NCBI RefSeq assembly: GCF_003573695.1
Contig: NC_039359.1
Location: 117,187,849-117,251,848, forward strand
Direction of reading: 5' to 3'
DNA from: Papaver somniferum
Taxonomy: Eukaryota; Streptophyta; Magnoliopsida; Ranunculales; Papaveraceae
DNA: 64,000 nucleotides
Shown here in pieces: positions 47,587 through 59,235 of the stretch. The position numbers were made by a program, and so were the translations under genes. Positions within the stretch are counted from its first letter, which is position 1, and each line of letters begins with the position of its first letter. The notes under the pieces were generated by a model, which had not been told where the DNA came from, made no database searches, and saw only the letters and a program-made list of their open reading frames with translations.

Positions 47587-47757
47587 GCTCTCGAAATTCG
47601 TCCTAGTGATGCAGCTGTACTATCCAACATGAGTTTGTTCTATGTCTATTTGAGTAAAGGAGATGATGCCTTGGAAGATGCTGAACGATGTGTGCTGGCA
47701 AAGCCATACTGGCCAAAGGCTCATTATAGGAAAGGAGTAGCACTCAAACTACTGAAT
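47587..47757 (+). pseudogene. captured TPR exon (57 codons, open)
   Basis: Bounded by a TTTTACAG acceptor and a GTATGT donor, the 171 bp block is fully open in phase 0. It encodes ALEIRPSDAAVLSNMSLFYV, then DALEDAERCVLAKPYWPKAH and YRKGVALKLLN. This is the TPR pair found at the C-terminal end of plant ankyrin-TPR proteins. An apparent 5' leader with GA-rich repeats and its own intron (about 47170-47580) stands upstream. The exon alone cannot form a complete TPR domain. The captured source is inferred from family resemblance. Confidence 0.6.
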
Positions 47758-48551
47758 GTATGTACCCCGTTATTCTGAAATTTTGAAGTTATGAACGATT
47801 TCATTGTTGTATGATATGAATTTAAACATAGAAACATTTTTGGTTGAAAATGATAATGAAAATGTATCCATAAATCCTGCATAAATTTCTCTTTGCCTTG
47901 TTTTTAATGCGTGTTGTGTAATAAGAAAAAGAAGACCCTGGTTTTATGTGAATGTATATCTGCACTTAGGAATTTTTTGTTTATTTCTATGTTTTTAGTT
48001 GCTCAAGTTAAAACACTTGTTCATTTTAGTTTTATGTGAATGTATATCTGCACTCCGGTATATCTGCTTTTTCCTGCAACTGTTGCATTATGGAGACCAT
48101 CCATCCATGATCCATCAATTTCTCTAGAATACTAAGTTCTTGAATACTTTTCTTGTTAGCACCATTAAATCAATTAAAATTGCTGTAATTTTTACTGAAA
48201 TAACGTTCCCTCTTGCTATGTCAACTCCGGCCACAAGTTTGACGTATTTAACTAACAAATTATTTCAGGAAGCCAACACTGTATCACAATTGGTAAATGG
48301 GAAGCAACATGATAGATGAGAGAAACCACATAGCACTATTTGAATGACATGGACCCTTGTATGTCAGTTTTGTCAAATTTTGCATAGTTTTCTTAAGTGA
48401 TGAAGTGTTGGACCTAAGCACAGTAGACAGTGTATATCTGTCATTGTTTAGTACTTGTTAGGTTGAAGTATAGTATTTTCCATATATATATATATTTGTC
48501 AATTTGCTTGCTATCCCTTATTCATTTATTTTCATTCTCTCTGTCACACAG

Positions 48552-48766
48552 TTGGACAGTATTACCCAATTAGTGCACCGCGAAATGCTATTTGTTCCCA
48601 ATCGCTATACATTTTTGGAGGAGGAATGTTCACGATGAAATCAATTAGAGCGGGTTCTCCTGCATATGGTGCTGGAGTATTTGCAGGTGATGGCACAAGA
48701 GATCCTAGTGAGACAGAAGTGGCGCTCGCAGAACATCGAAGACAATACACATTTGATGTGTTCTAG
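48552..48766 (+). pseudogene. captured last exon of FQR1/WrbA quinone reductase
   Basis: After a CACACAG acceptor the frame reads LDSITQLVHREMLFVPNRYT. It then slips one base in a T run (about 48611-48616) and continues FGGGMFTMKSIRAGSPAYGA and GVFAGDGTRDPSETEVALAE to a stop at 48764-48766. These blocks match the C-terminal part of plant FQR1/WrbA-type NAD(P)H:quinone oxidoreductases (HGMLFVPIGYTF, GAGTFAGDG, ELALAEHQG regions). The FMN-binding N terminus is absent, so the fragment has no enzymatic capacity. It lies in the same orientation as the TPR exon, about 0.8 kb downstream. Confidence 0.65.
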
Positions 48767-50507
48767 TTTGTCAGAAACATTTTGTTTGATTCATTAGTTG
48801 TTCAAATTGTTGTACATGGATTGGGATACTTATGCTTCACAAATTTTTTGATAAATAATAATGAACAGTGTGTTGTGTTCTTTGATTTTTGAGATCACAG
48901 TAGTTTGGTATTGGCCTGGTAATGGTCGGGATCTGCGGCCGACCCAATATATTCTGTTGACACGTGTCGGAATGTCAGTGTTCTTACCAGCGTGGCCATT
49001 GGATGATCTAATATGTGTGCGTGTCAAATCCTAACTTGTAGGACACGTTGGTCATTTCCGAAAAGGAAAGGTGTAATCAGTAACATTACGCTTGCACATG
49101 CTTTTCAGAAGCCTCGAACCTTAAAAGACTGCCGTCGATTATACTACTCATGGCAATACGTGACTTAATCCCATCCTGGGGATAGGATCGTCTTTTCCGC
49201 ACGTGCCATTTCACATGTGCAGCAAATTGACCATTTAGCTGTCTTTAACGGATAAACTAACATATTGGGGCATTTAAAATTTATTTCATAACGTCTGGGG
49301 CATTTAAAAAGGTGACACCCCATTTTGGGGCATTTTGCCTCTTTGCCCTATAAAAATTCCTATTAGCACTTCCATATTGTTCTTTGGCAATAAGATTTCT
49401 AAAAATCAGTTCAGTAGAATCAGAAATTTTTATCCATGGAATTTGTAATGTGTTTCCAGAGAATTTGATTTCAAAAAAACTTCGATCTGCAGAACCTCTT
49501 TCAAAATAAACCCCATAACTTCTAAGTTGGGTAGCTTTTGGAATACCTTGCAAATCTTTACGGTCAACTGTAGGTTTGAAAAGTACAGATTTCACCTTTG
49601 ACCACCAGGATTTCTATTGAACATCTTCAGTTTCATTGTTGAGTCGTAAAGACTTAGCCAAGAGATCCAGTAAGTCATCTGGTGGACCACCTCCATTCAA
49701 TTGAAGAATTGTTGATGAATCTCTTTGAAACCTGCAATGCACCAACATATCTAAACAAATCTCAGTTAGGGTTTTCCCATCTTCCCTTGTTGTTGTCAAC
49801 TGAAAAAGACCTTCAAGAATGAAAAAAGGAATTTGGTTTTCAGCCATTAATACATCCCAAAAGCTCTTTTCCCTCTCCTACACCATTTGGTATAAATGAC
49901 GATCATCTGCTTTGGCTGAAATTATTTGCAAGAATTCCAACAAGAACAATCCATCAATGACAATAAATTTTATAAACTCTTCATCTTCAAAAGCAAACTG
50001 ATCTGAATAACATTCTTTAATCTTCTCCAGATTATCTTGAACGTATTTGATACACTCATGAAACACCCCAACTCTGTCTTTCCTTTGCTTCTCAACTGTT
50101 CTCTTAATAATCAACTTTCCATAATTTCTTTTACTTTTTTCTTTTTTCTTCAATTTCTCATCACCATGAGGTATCAGACCTATAGCTACACACTCAGGAT
50201 CATAAAACCTACTTGAAGCATGAAACTTCTCATGTAATGTGTGAATGATAATCTTTGAATGAGATTGAAGAAAATCTTCAACATCATCAGGGTTTGATAT
50301 AAATATCTTGATATTACACTTTCCATGTTAATGGTTATTTCACCTTCACCTGTATTTTCCATGTTAATGGCTGTGATTTCTTTCTGAGAAGATTGATAAG
50401 GAAAGGGAATAAACTTTCTTTTTTTTTCTTTCTAAAATTTGAAGGAAGGAAAGTGAAGAGATAAACTTTGGTGAGAGAGCAGGTAAAAGAAACAGAGAGA
50501 TGAACTA

Positions 50508-50752
50508 CTCCCTTCGATACTTTTTAATAGGCCAGTTTCTATAAATAAATATTTCAAAAAAATAGGCCAGTTTCCTAATTGGGAAAGTCAAATGTTACTT
50601 TAATTTTTTGGACCACTTTGCTTTTAACTTCTTTTGATGACAAGTGTTATGTGAACCATTTCACTTATTTCTTTGGCCGACAAGTGTCATGGGGACCATT
50701 TCACTTCACTTCTTTTATAGAAACTGGCCTATTAAAAAATAAGTATCTTATA
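50508..50752. mobile_element. Stowaway-like MITE (~245 bp)
   Basis: The left end, CTCCCTTCGATACTTTTTAA following a TA dinucleotide, and the right end share a long inverted match. TTTATAGAAACTGGCCTATT at about 50714-50733 is complementary to the left AATAGGCCAGTTTCTATAAA. The CTCCCT start and TA flank are usual for Tc1/mariner MITEs. The outermost right bases are worn. Confidence 0.7.
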
Positions 50753-53683
50753 AACTGGTAAGTAATTTGTCTTCTTCTGTTTGTTTTCTGAGTTTCTTAC
50801 TTTGGTCTTGGTTGGGTTGTTGTGAGTCACGAAATGAAACTCATATAGGTTCAATGCCAATCAATCAAATTCAGTCACACGAAAACTGGAAGTACTTTTA
50901 AAAGAAGAAAAAAAATGATGCAATGGACATGGTAACGGATAGTTGAAGAAAGAGCATGAACCAGACAAGAGACTAGGTTGGTACTGTCCAGGCCATGCGC
51001 TATAAGTAGAATTCAGAAAGCATTGACTTTGGATCATAAATCTTATAGCAGCAGAGTCATAACGGTAATAGGTATTGATGTTGATCTTTGAATTGGTGAG
51101 GCAAATGGCATATGAACAAATCGGCATATTGAAACTGGTAGTTTGTAATAAAATTGAAAACTGTAAGCTGTTCCACAATGACATTTATGCATTTGTGCCT
51201 TTGGTTTGGTTTTGGATTTTTTTTCGGTACTTACTATGCAGTATTAAGTCTGTTCTTTTTGGTTAAGTGGCAATGCTAATCTTTACATCGAAGTCTGTTC
51301 ATTTTTGTTGACTGGTTATCTATGAATACCATAATGCAGTATTAAGTCCCTTCTGTACACTATTAGGTTGATAACTGATTAACTAATCTCTGGAGCAAAA
51401 TAAAAATAACAATATTAATCTCTTTGTTTTTATTGTTGTGGTGGTTGTGGTTAATCAGATTACTTTTGAGATTAATTACTAAGTTAGTATTCATTATGAA
51501 GATGATTTTCTCCATTCCTTTGGCTTTGGGTATGGCTTAGATATGAATTTCAACTATTTTTACTGATGCAGCAATTCTAATCTCTGGTGTGATGTAAAAA
51601 AGTAGTATGTTTTTTCTTTTTACTGGTCCCTAAATCTTTCAAATGAATGAACAATTTTAGTACTATGAGACAACATATCTGCATACTTCTTAGAGCTTTC
51701 TCTGATATAAACCTAGTTCAGGCAAACAAGGATCAGTATTTTTTGGGGTCAACTTTAAAGACAAACTAACAACAGGCCAAGGAGCAATGCACAGCTAGTT
51801 TTTGTCACTGGAATGAGAGGTCAAACAACTGTGTTAGGAGTGCTAGCTAGAGTAACACGTGATGGTTTCGAATCCTACTTCATGCCAAAATCCTTTCACT
51901 GAACTGGAATGGAAACCTTGTTTGAGAATCAAAAGTAAGCTCTGCAGATTTCCAAGAAAACTTTTGAACCAAAAGGCAGACGTACGGAGTAGAGATGTCG
52001 ACTCTTCTCTTTTAGAGCTTCAAGAGAAGAGTGTAGGAGTATGGACTATATAGTTGACCATGAGTAGTTGTACAGCCTTTTCTTGTCAATTCATTTAAAA
52101 TTACTATATTTTTGTTTATTACTAATATCTTTCTCATGTCTTTATCTTTCCAGATGGTGCCATTCATAGCATATCATGCCATGCATCCAAATCTTAACGA
52201 TGGAAATCAAGCCATCAAGGAGAGGTATTGTGTGAATTCTGATTATTTTTTTTATATGTAATAGACGAAAGAAGAAATACTAATACAGTTGCTCAAAAAT
52301 GAAAACCAAGTCTCACGTATGCGTTACATTCTTTTCGTGAACCTCTTGAAAAAAAAAAGAAAACACATTAAAATCAAAATTGAAACCCACATTTTTTATG
52401 GGATTTTCAACCATCTTGTTGTACTCTTAGTTGGCCAACTTTGAATCCTAGTTCTTCATGAAGATCCACACATGCATCTATTTGGTGGTTCCACACAACG
52501 GTTCGATTCCAACAGTCGAATTGACCAATCTCTGGGGGAAGTGTAGCAGGATCGCCTTTGTTGCAACCAATGTCAGATTTCTGCTCTTGTCCGGTGATAC
52601 CCTCGACCCACACCCCTCTCTGTTCTGTTTCTTGTCTTCCATCAACGAAATGTCACTGCCAAATACACTTGGCGCAATCCCATCTCATCCAAACCAAAAA
52701 TAACCAGTACCATATACAGTCTAGTAATCCCCAGCTATTCATCAGCAAAAGACAAACAAATTTGTGTATTGAGGTTTTCCAAGAGGACAACCCCCAGAAC
52801 TCCGTTGTTTTAGTTTTTTTCCAAGTATACGTTTTGGAACGTTACTTTGTACATCAAATACCTCCTTTTTGTGCATGTGTTTTTGGATGGTATGACTATG
52901 CAGTAATAAGTCTCTTCTTTTTGGTTTAAGTGAGATTTGGGAATGCTAATCTTTACATCAAATACCTCCTTTCTTTTTGTTGACTGATTATCTATGAATA
53001 CCACAATGCAGTAATAAGTCTCTTCTTTACTTATATGAGCGAAGCGCAGAATGGTACAACACCCAACTGTGCTATACAACGGTCTATTTCCAACGGTCTT
53101 TTCTCTGTCACACCCCATTATAATCTAGATGGTGGGATGGTAACAAAATTTATATTCTATGTGCTCTAATTCAGTTCCTTCTGGTCTCATCAGTAGGCTG
53201 CTTCAGTCTAAACACTACTCGTACCTATTTGTTTGGATGCTTACTATTGAGGAAAAGCGAGCAAGGGCTATGACAACTGCAAAAGTCACAGTCTTTACTT
53301 GATCGGTTAAGGAAACTAGTATCTCTATGGAAAGTCGTAATCACTTGGTTTGCAACGAGATTAACTTATGGAATGTCACTCACTCTTTCTCAGATTATTT
53401 TCAAAAACTTTATCCCTCTCAAGAAAGGTCAATGTCCTAAAGCATCTTCAAGCCCCTTTGACTACACCCTCACGAGACGGATCTTTTGGATTTTTGAGGT
53501 TATCTACGGATTGAACACCTCATGCACACCCGTGCTTACGTTGTCCTTCTCAAAAATCTGTCCCCAAGGGAAACCTGGAAAGCTTGCCACGGCCCACAAT
53601 ATAACACATGTGGCATTCGAATCACAGTGTGCACGAGCTTTCGTCCCATTATCCTGACAAGCCCACCAACGATAAAGCAATAG
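50753..53683. other. intergenic DNA with exon-like shreds and a dispersed duplication
   Basis: No intact gene is seen. Short exon-like pieces include 52154-52224 (after TTTCCAG; translation PFIAYHAMHPNLNDGNQAIK, then a GTATTG donor) and a 68-codon minus-strand frame at 52407-52613 (FDCWNRTVVWNHQIDACVDL). Neither could be assigned to a family. Segments at about 51185-51355 and 52865-53030 share GCAATGCTAATCTTTACATC, GACTGATTATCTATGAATAC and GCAGTATTAAGTC/GCAGTAATAAGTC, indicating a duplication about 1.68 kb apart. Confidence 0.4.
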
Positions 53684-53691
53684 TTAACCTC

Positions 53692-54730
53692 GAAACCTAT
53701 TTTGAGGCGTACTCATTTTTTTTTGTGAGGCATACTCATCCATTATATTATCTAGGATGAATTTATAAGGGGTGTCTAAAGGTAGTGTAATTACCTATAT
53801 ATCTCTAAATAATTTCAATTTGTCATAGTTCCCTTATCCTCAAAAACCTAAAATTAAAAATCAAAATAAACTTTAAACTTAAACATCTAGGACTCCAATT
53901 CAATAAAGAAATTAATCAAACAAAGGAAAAACGAATCGAAGTGAGCGATGTTGGAATGCGAAATCCAAATCTCAATTGCTCTTAGATGTATTTTAGAATG
54001 TATGCGTAACAAACCCATCTTGTTTTTGATTGATTTTATTTTGTTTGATCGGTAGAATATGATTTCAAAGATGAAATTAGGGTTTTCAGAAGATCAGTTC
54101 GGCTGATCTTGCAGTATAAATTTTGAGCCGAACTTAGTGTATGATTTTGAGAAACACTATGTTCGGCTAATGCGATTTTACAATATTTTCAGCCGAACCT
54201 CAATTTTCCAGCGAACCTCAATTTTTCAAGCCGAACCTAGTGGATGATTCAGTTTCTGAGTGAAGTTCGGCTCAAAAGTTATCAGCCGAACTGTTCATCT
54301 GGTCAGCAGATCTGGGTTTTAAAAATTCAATGTTTTGGCATATTCAACTTATAAAAGGAAATTAAACCTCGATAGAAGTTTACCCCTGATTTGAATCACA
54401 CATTTTGGTCACTTCTAATCACTAAAATCTCAAAAGTCAAAACCCGAGCTTTTTTTCTTCACTTCTTCTTCTTCCTCTCAAAAATCCCAACTCTCTCACA
54501 TAAATTTGATTTTTCTACTAATTCATCACTAATAATTTAATGTTTAATCAATCCTTAAAATTCATAATTAATCAATTTTAATCATAATCATTTACGCTAA
54601 TTATATAAGGGTAGTTATGCCATTATCAAAAATGGTGGATGAGGGGTGATGTTGTTTTTTATTTAGTGACCCTATTTTGGCATTATCTAGTATGCCTCAA
54701 AAAAATCTAGTATGCCTCAAAATAGGTTTC
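53692..54730. mobile_element. MITE-like element with TTCGGCT motif array
   Basis: Ends GAAACCTATTTTGAGGCGTA / inverted GAAACCTATTTTGAGGCATA match closely, and the exact 8 bp duplication TTAACCTC flanks the element (53684-53691, 54731-54738). The interior has AGCCGAAC and GTTCGGCT motifs about nine times in both orientations (54098-54300). It has no transposase. Its layout parallels copies A and B of the GAAGG family, but the terminal and internal motifs differ. Confidence 0.9.
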
Positions 54731-54738
54731 TTAACCTC

Positions 54739-55718
54739 AGGATCATGGTAAAACAGCACACAAGATGAGAACAAGTACCAGGTCGCGACTGACAGACTCC
54801 ATGATAAGTTACAGTTATAGTACTAGATGTATTTAGAGCATTGACAATGAACTGCAATCACCACAAGGAAATCATACTTCAGCATTAAGAGAGAAACATA
54901 TTCAGCTCCCCTCCTACCAGTCCCATTTTCGTCAAAGCTCAAAACTGAAAAATAAACTGCCAAGCTAACACTTCTCACACTCCACAACCCAGGTGGAGCC
55001 AATCTGAACTTACACCTTAACTATCCTACCCACAGGAACATTTTAAGAATCATTTCAACTCTCTCTAGAAAAGTAACACAGGTGCACGTGGTGGATAGTG
55101 CAGAAATAAACCCGTTCTTAAAAGGCGTCTGACAGAACTTCTTATACTATTAGCAAGACGCATCACAAGAGAAAAATCCTGAAAGCATTACAAATTTACA
55201 TCACCAGCTGAACTGACCCCTGTAATCAGTTGCGACAATACCTGTCTAAACAAATACGGACCAAGTTCCAGAAATGTGGTCAAACCAATTCCCGTGATCC
55301 TTACGAAACAACAACGCCACAAGACCAAGGAAAATCCTAAGTTGCAGATACAAAAACACATGGTGAAGTATGGCTAAGGTATCACACGTAATAATTGTAA
55401 GAACTCAAGTCAACTGACTACATTAAATTTGGCAATATAAACTTAAGCTTCACTATACAATGGACTTCACAGACTCAGACAAAGCAGTATAAAGCACAAT
55501 CGCGTATGGATGGAAAATGCAACAGATACTGCACAAAATCAGGGAACTTCCTTCCCAGACAAAAAACTTCACAGAACTCAGCCTCAACTAAAGAAGCATA
55601 AAACGATTAGCACTAAAAACAGCAGAACCTACACAAAATTAGAGGACTTCCAAAAAACCACTCCTGGTAGTTTAAGGTTAAGTATGCACGAAGATTTCCA
55701 ACCCAAAGCCATGCAATT
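54739..55718. other. downstream flank / 3' UTR region of the DUF2431 gene
   Basis: AT-rich, with no coding frame of its own. The part nearest the stop codon (about 55400-55718) is plausible 3' UTR. No polyadenylation site was assigned. Confidence 0.35.
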
Positions 55719-58700
55719 TCAGACCATCTTCTGCTGCTTATCAAGATAATACAACATTCTATGCAACCACTCTGATCTTGAAACACTGTAATGATGAAGT
55801 TCTTCAAGATGCATTATATAACCAGTAAGATTTCTTTCTTTGGCTTCTATCATGCATCTATCGAATCCAGTTCTCAGAGTTTCGTGAACAACCCGGCCAA
55901 CATGGTAGCCTGTTCTCCCGAACATTTTCTCGGTGTCTGCAAAATACTCATAAAAGATCCAATAACATTTATCAGAAACCTTCGGAGCATATGGTGAATC
56001 AAAATACCTAGAGTTACTTGGCCTATTCACTTTCGCAAGAGGACAACCAACATCAAATAGAACTCGGTATTGAGGTTGAGATGGCATTTGCTGAACTTGG
56101 AGCCTAGGAGGATTATAAACATGAAGTAGAGTAGGATTATGAGCATGTGGTCGGACCGCTTGATTTTGGGGAAGTGCAGAAATATGACTAGGCTCAAATG
56201 GAGGTGGGTTTTGAACATCTTGTTGTGTTATTTGAATCTGGTATGGTGCAGTGTGAATATAATCAAGATCAGTCTTCTTAAATTGAAACTTGAAAGTACT
56301 GAATTTTCCTAAAGGCAATGGCTCATTACATCTTGGCCCAGATCCTCTCTTGTTCTTGTAACCTGGATAGTCTTCTTTTCTGAATTCAACTCTCCCAACT
56401 AATGCCAGATTGTGTTTCCAAGCAAGATCTTCAAGGTTCCAGCCATCATATAGTGGTGCTGTCTTGTGGCTAATGTGAACTTCACCAGAGGGTCTAAGCA
56501 TATGGCTTGCATTCCTGAAAAAACCCTGCACTAAAGCTTTGTGCATCCTATGTCAAAGAAAATTGGTAAGAATATGAAAGAATCTAAAGAACCCTATGAA
56601 GTGATAGGGAGATGAAACAAAAATTTAAGTAACAAAAGAACCATAACAAGTGAAGCGTCAAAAGCTCGAATTTTTAGATACCTTTTATTAGAATTTTACG
56701 TAAAATGAACATTTTTAAATACCGAGGGGTCACATAATGTTTTAGGATATCTTTCCTGAAGGGTCAAATGTTCAAAGTTTTGGACACCTTATACTAAATT
56801 TATAATATTATTCGTACAGAGGAGCGTTTACAATTACTCTGAGACTGATTTTTGATATGATGCTATATTGTATATGGTTTAGTTATCCTTTGCACTCACC
56901 TCCCATTTACAACTAATTCCAAGAAAAAATACATTTTACAAATAGACAAGACTCCAGAAATTTCTGCATCCAATATAACATCAGAACGCGCTTACATAGC
57001 AATGTGCGCATAGAGGAAAGGAAGGCAGGACATATATCACTAGAAGTATTGCATGATGCAGAAATGAGAGAGTATACAGAAATTAAAAATATCAGAAAAA
57101 GAAAACTTACTTGATCAGGTGAACTTGATTTTCCTTTCTATGGAATCCGGCATGTGGAAAGTTATAAATAATTCGATCAAATTTCCGCCTTTGTAAGTCG
57201 GGATAAAGTTTCATTTTGGTGGCATCCACACCATGCATAATTGTTGCTCCAAGTTTTAGTAAACTCTCCAAATTTGATTTTGCGTCCTGGTAATTCTTCA
57301 TCACCACATCTGGCTCATGATTACATAGTTAGTATTTTAAAGTCCGCAAAAGTTGAAAAATAGAATGACAACATGTCCAGTTTCTTTTTTTTCTCTTGTG
57401 ATGTAAAATATAAAGACCAGCCATATTTAAAGTTTAAACTTAGGAAAAGCTAGGAGATATTTCCCGTTTCATAAGAGAAATGAATTACTGTCATTGGCAT
57501 TCACGCAAGACAGCCATCTTTACAGAAGTTAGAAGATACTTCCTGAAGACAATGAATTCCTATCATTCTCAAAAGACAATCATCTCATTGATCAAAAAAC
57601 AAACAAACAAGATAATCATCTTACAAGGGCTAGAAGATACTTTCCTATATCCTAGGAAGATATGACTTCCTGGGACCAATGCCACACATGTGTAACCTAT
57701 TTTACTGTGACTATAAAATTATACAGAATATTTCAAAGCCATTGCCTATTATAGGACCAATTCTATACATGGGAGTTGCTTCAAATTTCTCTAAGCTCTC
57801 TAAATTTGATTCCACTCTATTATACTTTTTAATCTCGTACCGATTTTCAGATGATCAGTATCTATTGTGCTTCTAATACAATGTATTCAAGAAATGTTCA
57901 ACAATACGTTAACATATAAATAGGCATGGTTCATAATGTTTGATCAGTTGGCTGTCGCGCGTTGTGACTTCCTAGGGCTGTGAAACTTAATAGCCCCAAA
58001 GTCCCCAACACTGCAAGATAACCTTGAGATTGGGATCCAAACCACACAAAAGTTTGTAAATGAAGTGATACACTAAGCTCTACACACTTGAACCACATGG
58101 AGATTAATATATTAGCTAATTGGATGTGAGCACAGTTTCAGCACCATTCTAAACATCTAATCCTAGGATTTGATCGTTTGCTGATGATCTAGTTAAGACC
58201 TAAATGAAAAATATCCACTTGCAGTAATACATTTACCTCCAATGGACCACCAAACATTTGGCATTCTGAGTAGAGAAGACACATGGAAGGTTAACAAGTT
58301 CTGTACTTTACGTGTCAATAAATTAGTTTTAACTTGTAAAAGTACATTCCTAAGAAGTAACCCACAAAACATGATTTTCAAGACATACTAACCTCCAAGA
58401 TCAGATTAAAAGAGACAAAAAGGAGCTGAGAAGGCAAAACAAAAGCAACATTTTCACATACTAGTAAATTAAGGATTACCAGTAGCTTAAATGGCAACAG
58501 TTCAACAAACATTAGAGAAGGTATAGGCCTCAGTACAGGATTATTTGACCTACTTTCCTCTTTCATTTGGTACCAAAAATACAAATCCCTAGAAATTGCA
58601 AAAGTGCAACTTTACTTTATGCAACAGTAAGGTTTTAAGAGGTAGTAGTACTACTATTGAGTCAAATAGAAGCATTAAAACAGAAACAAAGAATAAGGTG

Positions 58701-58930
58701 AAGAGTTATTACCATACTGATCAAGTGATGTAGCCACCATATTTGATGCAGAACCAAATGCTTCAGCCAAACATAACGAAAATGTAAAATCACCATCACC
58801 CACTAAAAGGATTTGATGCAACGATGAGTAATGTTGAATCCATTTCTCACTTTCATCCTGTTAATACAAAACAAAACAAAAAAATAAAAAAAGTGTAAGA
58901 AAATCAAAACAGAAAAGAAAAAAATACCAT
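55719..58930 (-). CDS. DUF2431/BMT5-like rRNA uridine-N3 methyltransferase family protein
   Basis: Proposed CDS complement(join(55719..56547, 57111..57309, 58713..58857, 58928..58930)), 391 aa, all GT-AG with matching phases. The Rossmann-type SAM-binding start is QILLVGDGDFTFSLCLAEAF, followed by NMVATSLDQY. Exon 3 has AKSNLESLLKLGATIMHGVD and FDRIIYNFPHAGFHRKENQ, the characteristic NFPH motif. Exon 4 has GFFRNASHMLRPSGEVHISH and DYPGYKNKRGSGPRC. A proline/glutamine-rich linker leads to a C-terminal module (GYHVGRVVHETLRTGFDRCM). Yeast Bmt5 methylates a uridine of 25S rRNA in the nucleolus; plant relatives (At4g26485-like) are mostly uncharacterised. No internal stops. The start codon, alone at an exon end (ATG|GTATTT), is inferred. 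It is the only well-preserved host gene here. Confidence 0.85.
57310..58712 (-). other. large intron of the DUF2431 gene
   Basis: This 1.4 kb interval lies between exons ending at 58713 and starting at 57309, with a TG|GTAATA donor and a GCCAG|ATG acceptor on the minus strand. No element termini were recognised inside. Two GGAAGAT/AGAAGATACTT-rich stretches near 57525-57660 look like a short internal duplication. Confidence 0.6.
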
Positions 58931-59235
58931 AGAGGCTGTAAAAACAGACACTGATGAAAACCCACTTTGATATTTTGATGTGGAAGAGAGGGAAAAAGTT
59001 TACCCCTGTTACGGCTCTAGTTTCTTCTTCATGAGTGTTTTTTTACAGATGAGGCTTCCTTGAGAAGAAAGGAAGGCGTAAAGAAGTTTTGCTACAGCTT
59101 TGGACTTCGTGTACAAGGAAATGTATGTGACTAACAGTGTACCACCGCGACGATTATTAGGGGCAAAAATTGGGGGCATGAAGTAAATTGTGGATTATTC
59201 ACTGGACCCATCCAAATGATTTTTGTTTTTTCTAA

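Larger units (their letters stand above)
44734..49348. mobile_element. Mutator-like element carrying gene fragments (Pack-MULE candidate)
   Basis: A perfect 9 bp duplication TATAAAAAT (44725-44733, 49349-49357) flanks the 4615 bp insert. Termini GGGAAAAGAGGCAAAATGGG (left) and, inverted, GGGCAAAGAGGCAAAATGCC (right) form the TIRs. No MULE transposase was recognised. Exon-like pieces are present at 45764-46250 (unassigned), 47587-47757 (TPR) and 48552-48766 (FQR1/WrbA). Internal sequence at 46640-47050 resembles the right subterminal region (49015-49348) and is partly inverted upon itself, so the insert may be composite. Confidence 0.85.
44306..50362 (-). pseudogene. DUF247 (UPF0481) gene split by a MULE insertion
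   Basis: The minus-strand 5' part (50362-49349) encodes CVAIGLIPHGDEKLKK (the usual VSIGP.HHG motif region), MAENQIPFFILEGLF, and ISDSTELIFRNLIAKEQ. The 3' part (44733-44306) resumes ITSYVCLLSNLLATDKDVDY and ends with the canonical tail YFTTWNHWWAALKNKYFEGPW, a transmembrane helix (TLVLFIIGLIAFFA) and a stop. The two parts rejoin in frame across the 9 bp duplication ATTTTTATA. Other lesions are in-frame TAG codons at 49878-49880 and 49614-49616, and a frame slip near 50310-50325 just after the proposed ATG (50362; a second ATG at 50326). DUF247 proteins are plant-specific, usually intronless and membrane-anchored at the C terminus. Confidence 0.85.
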
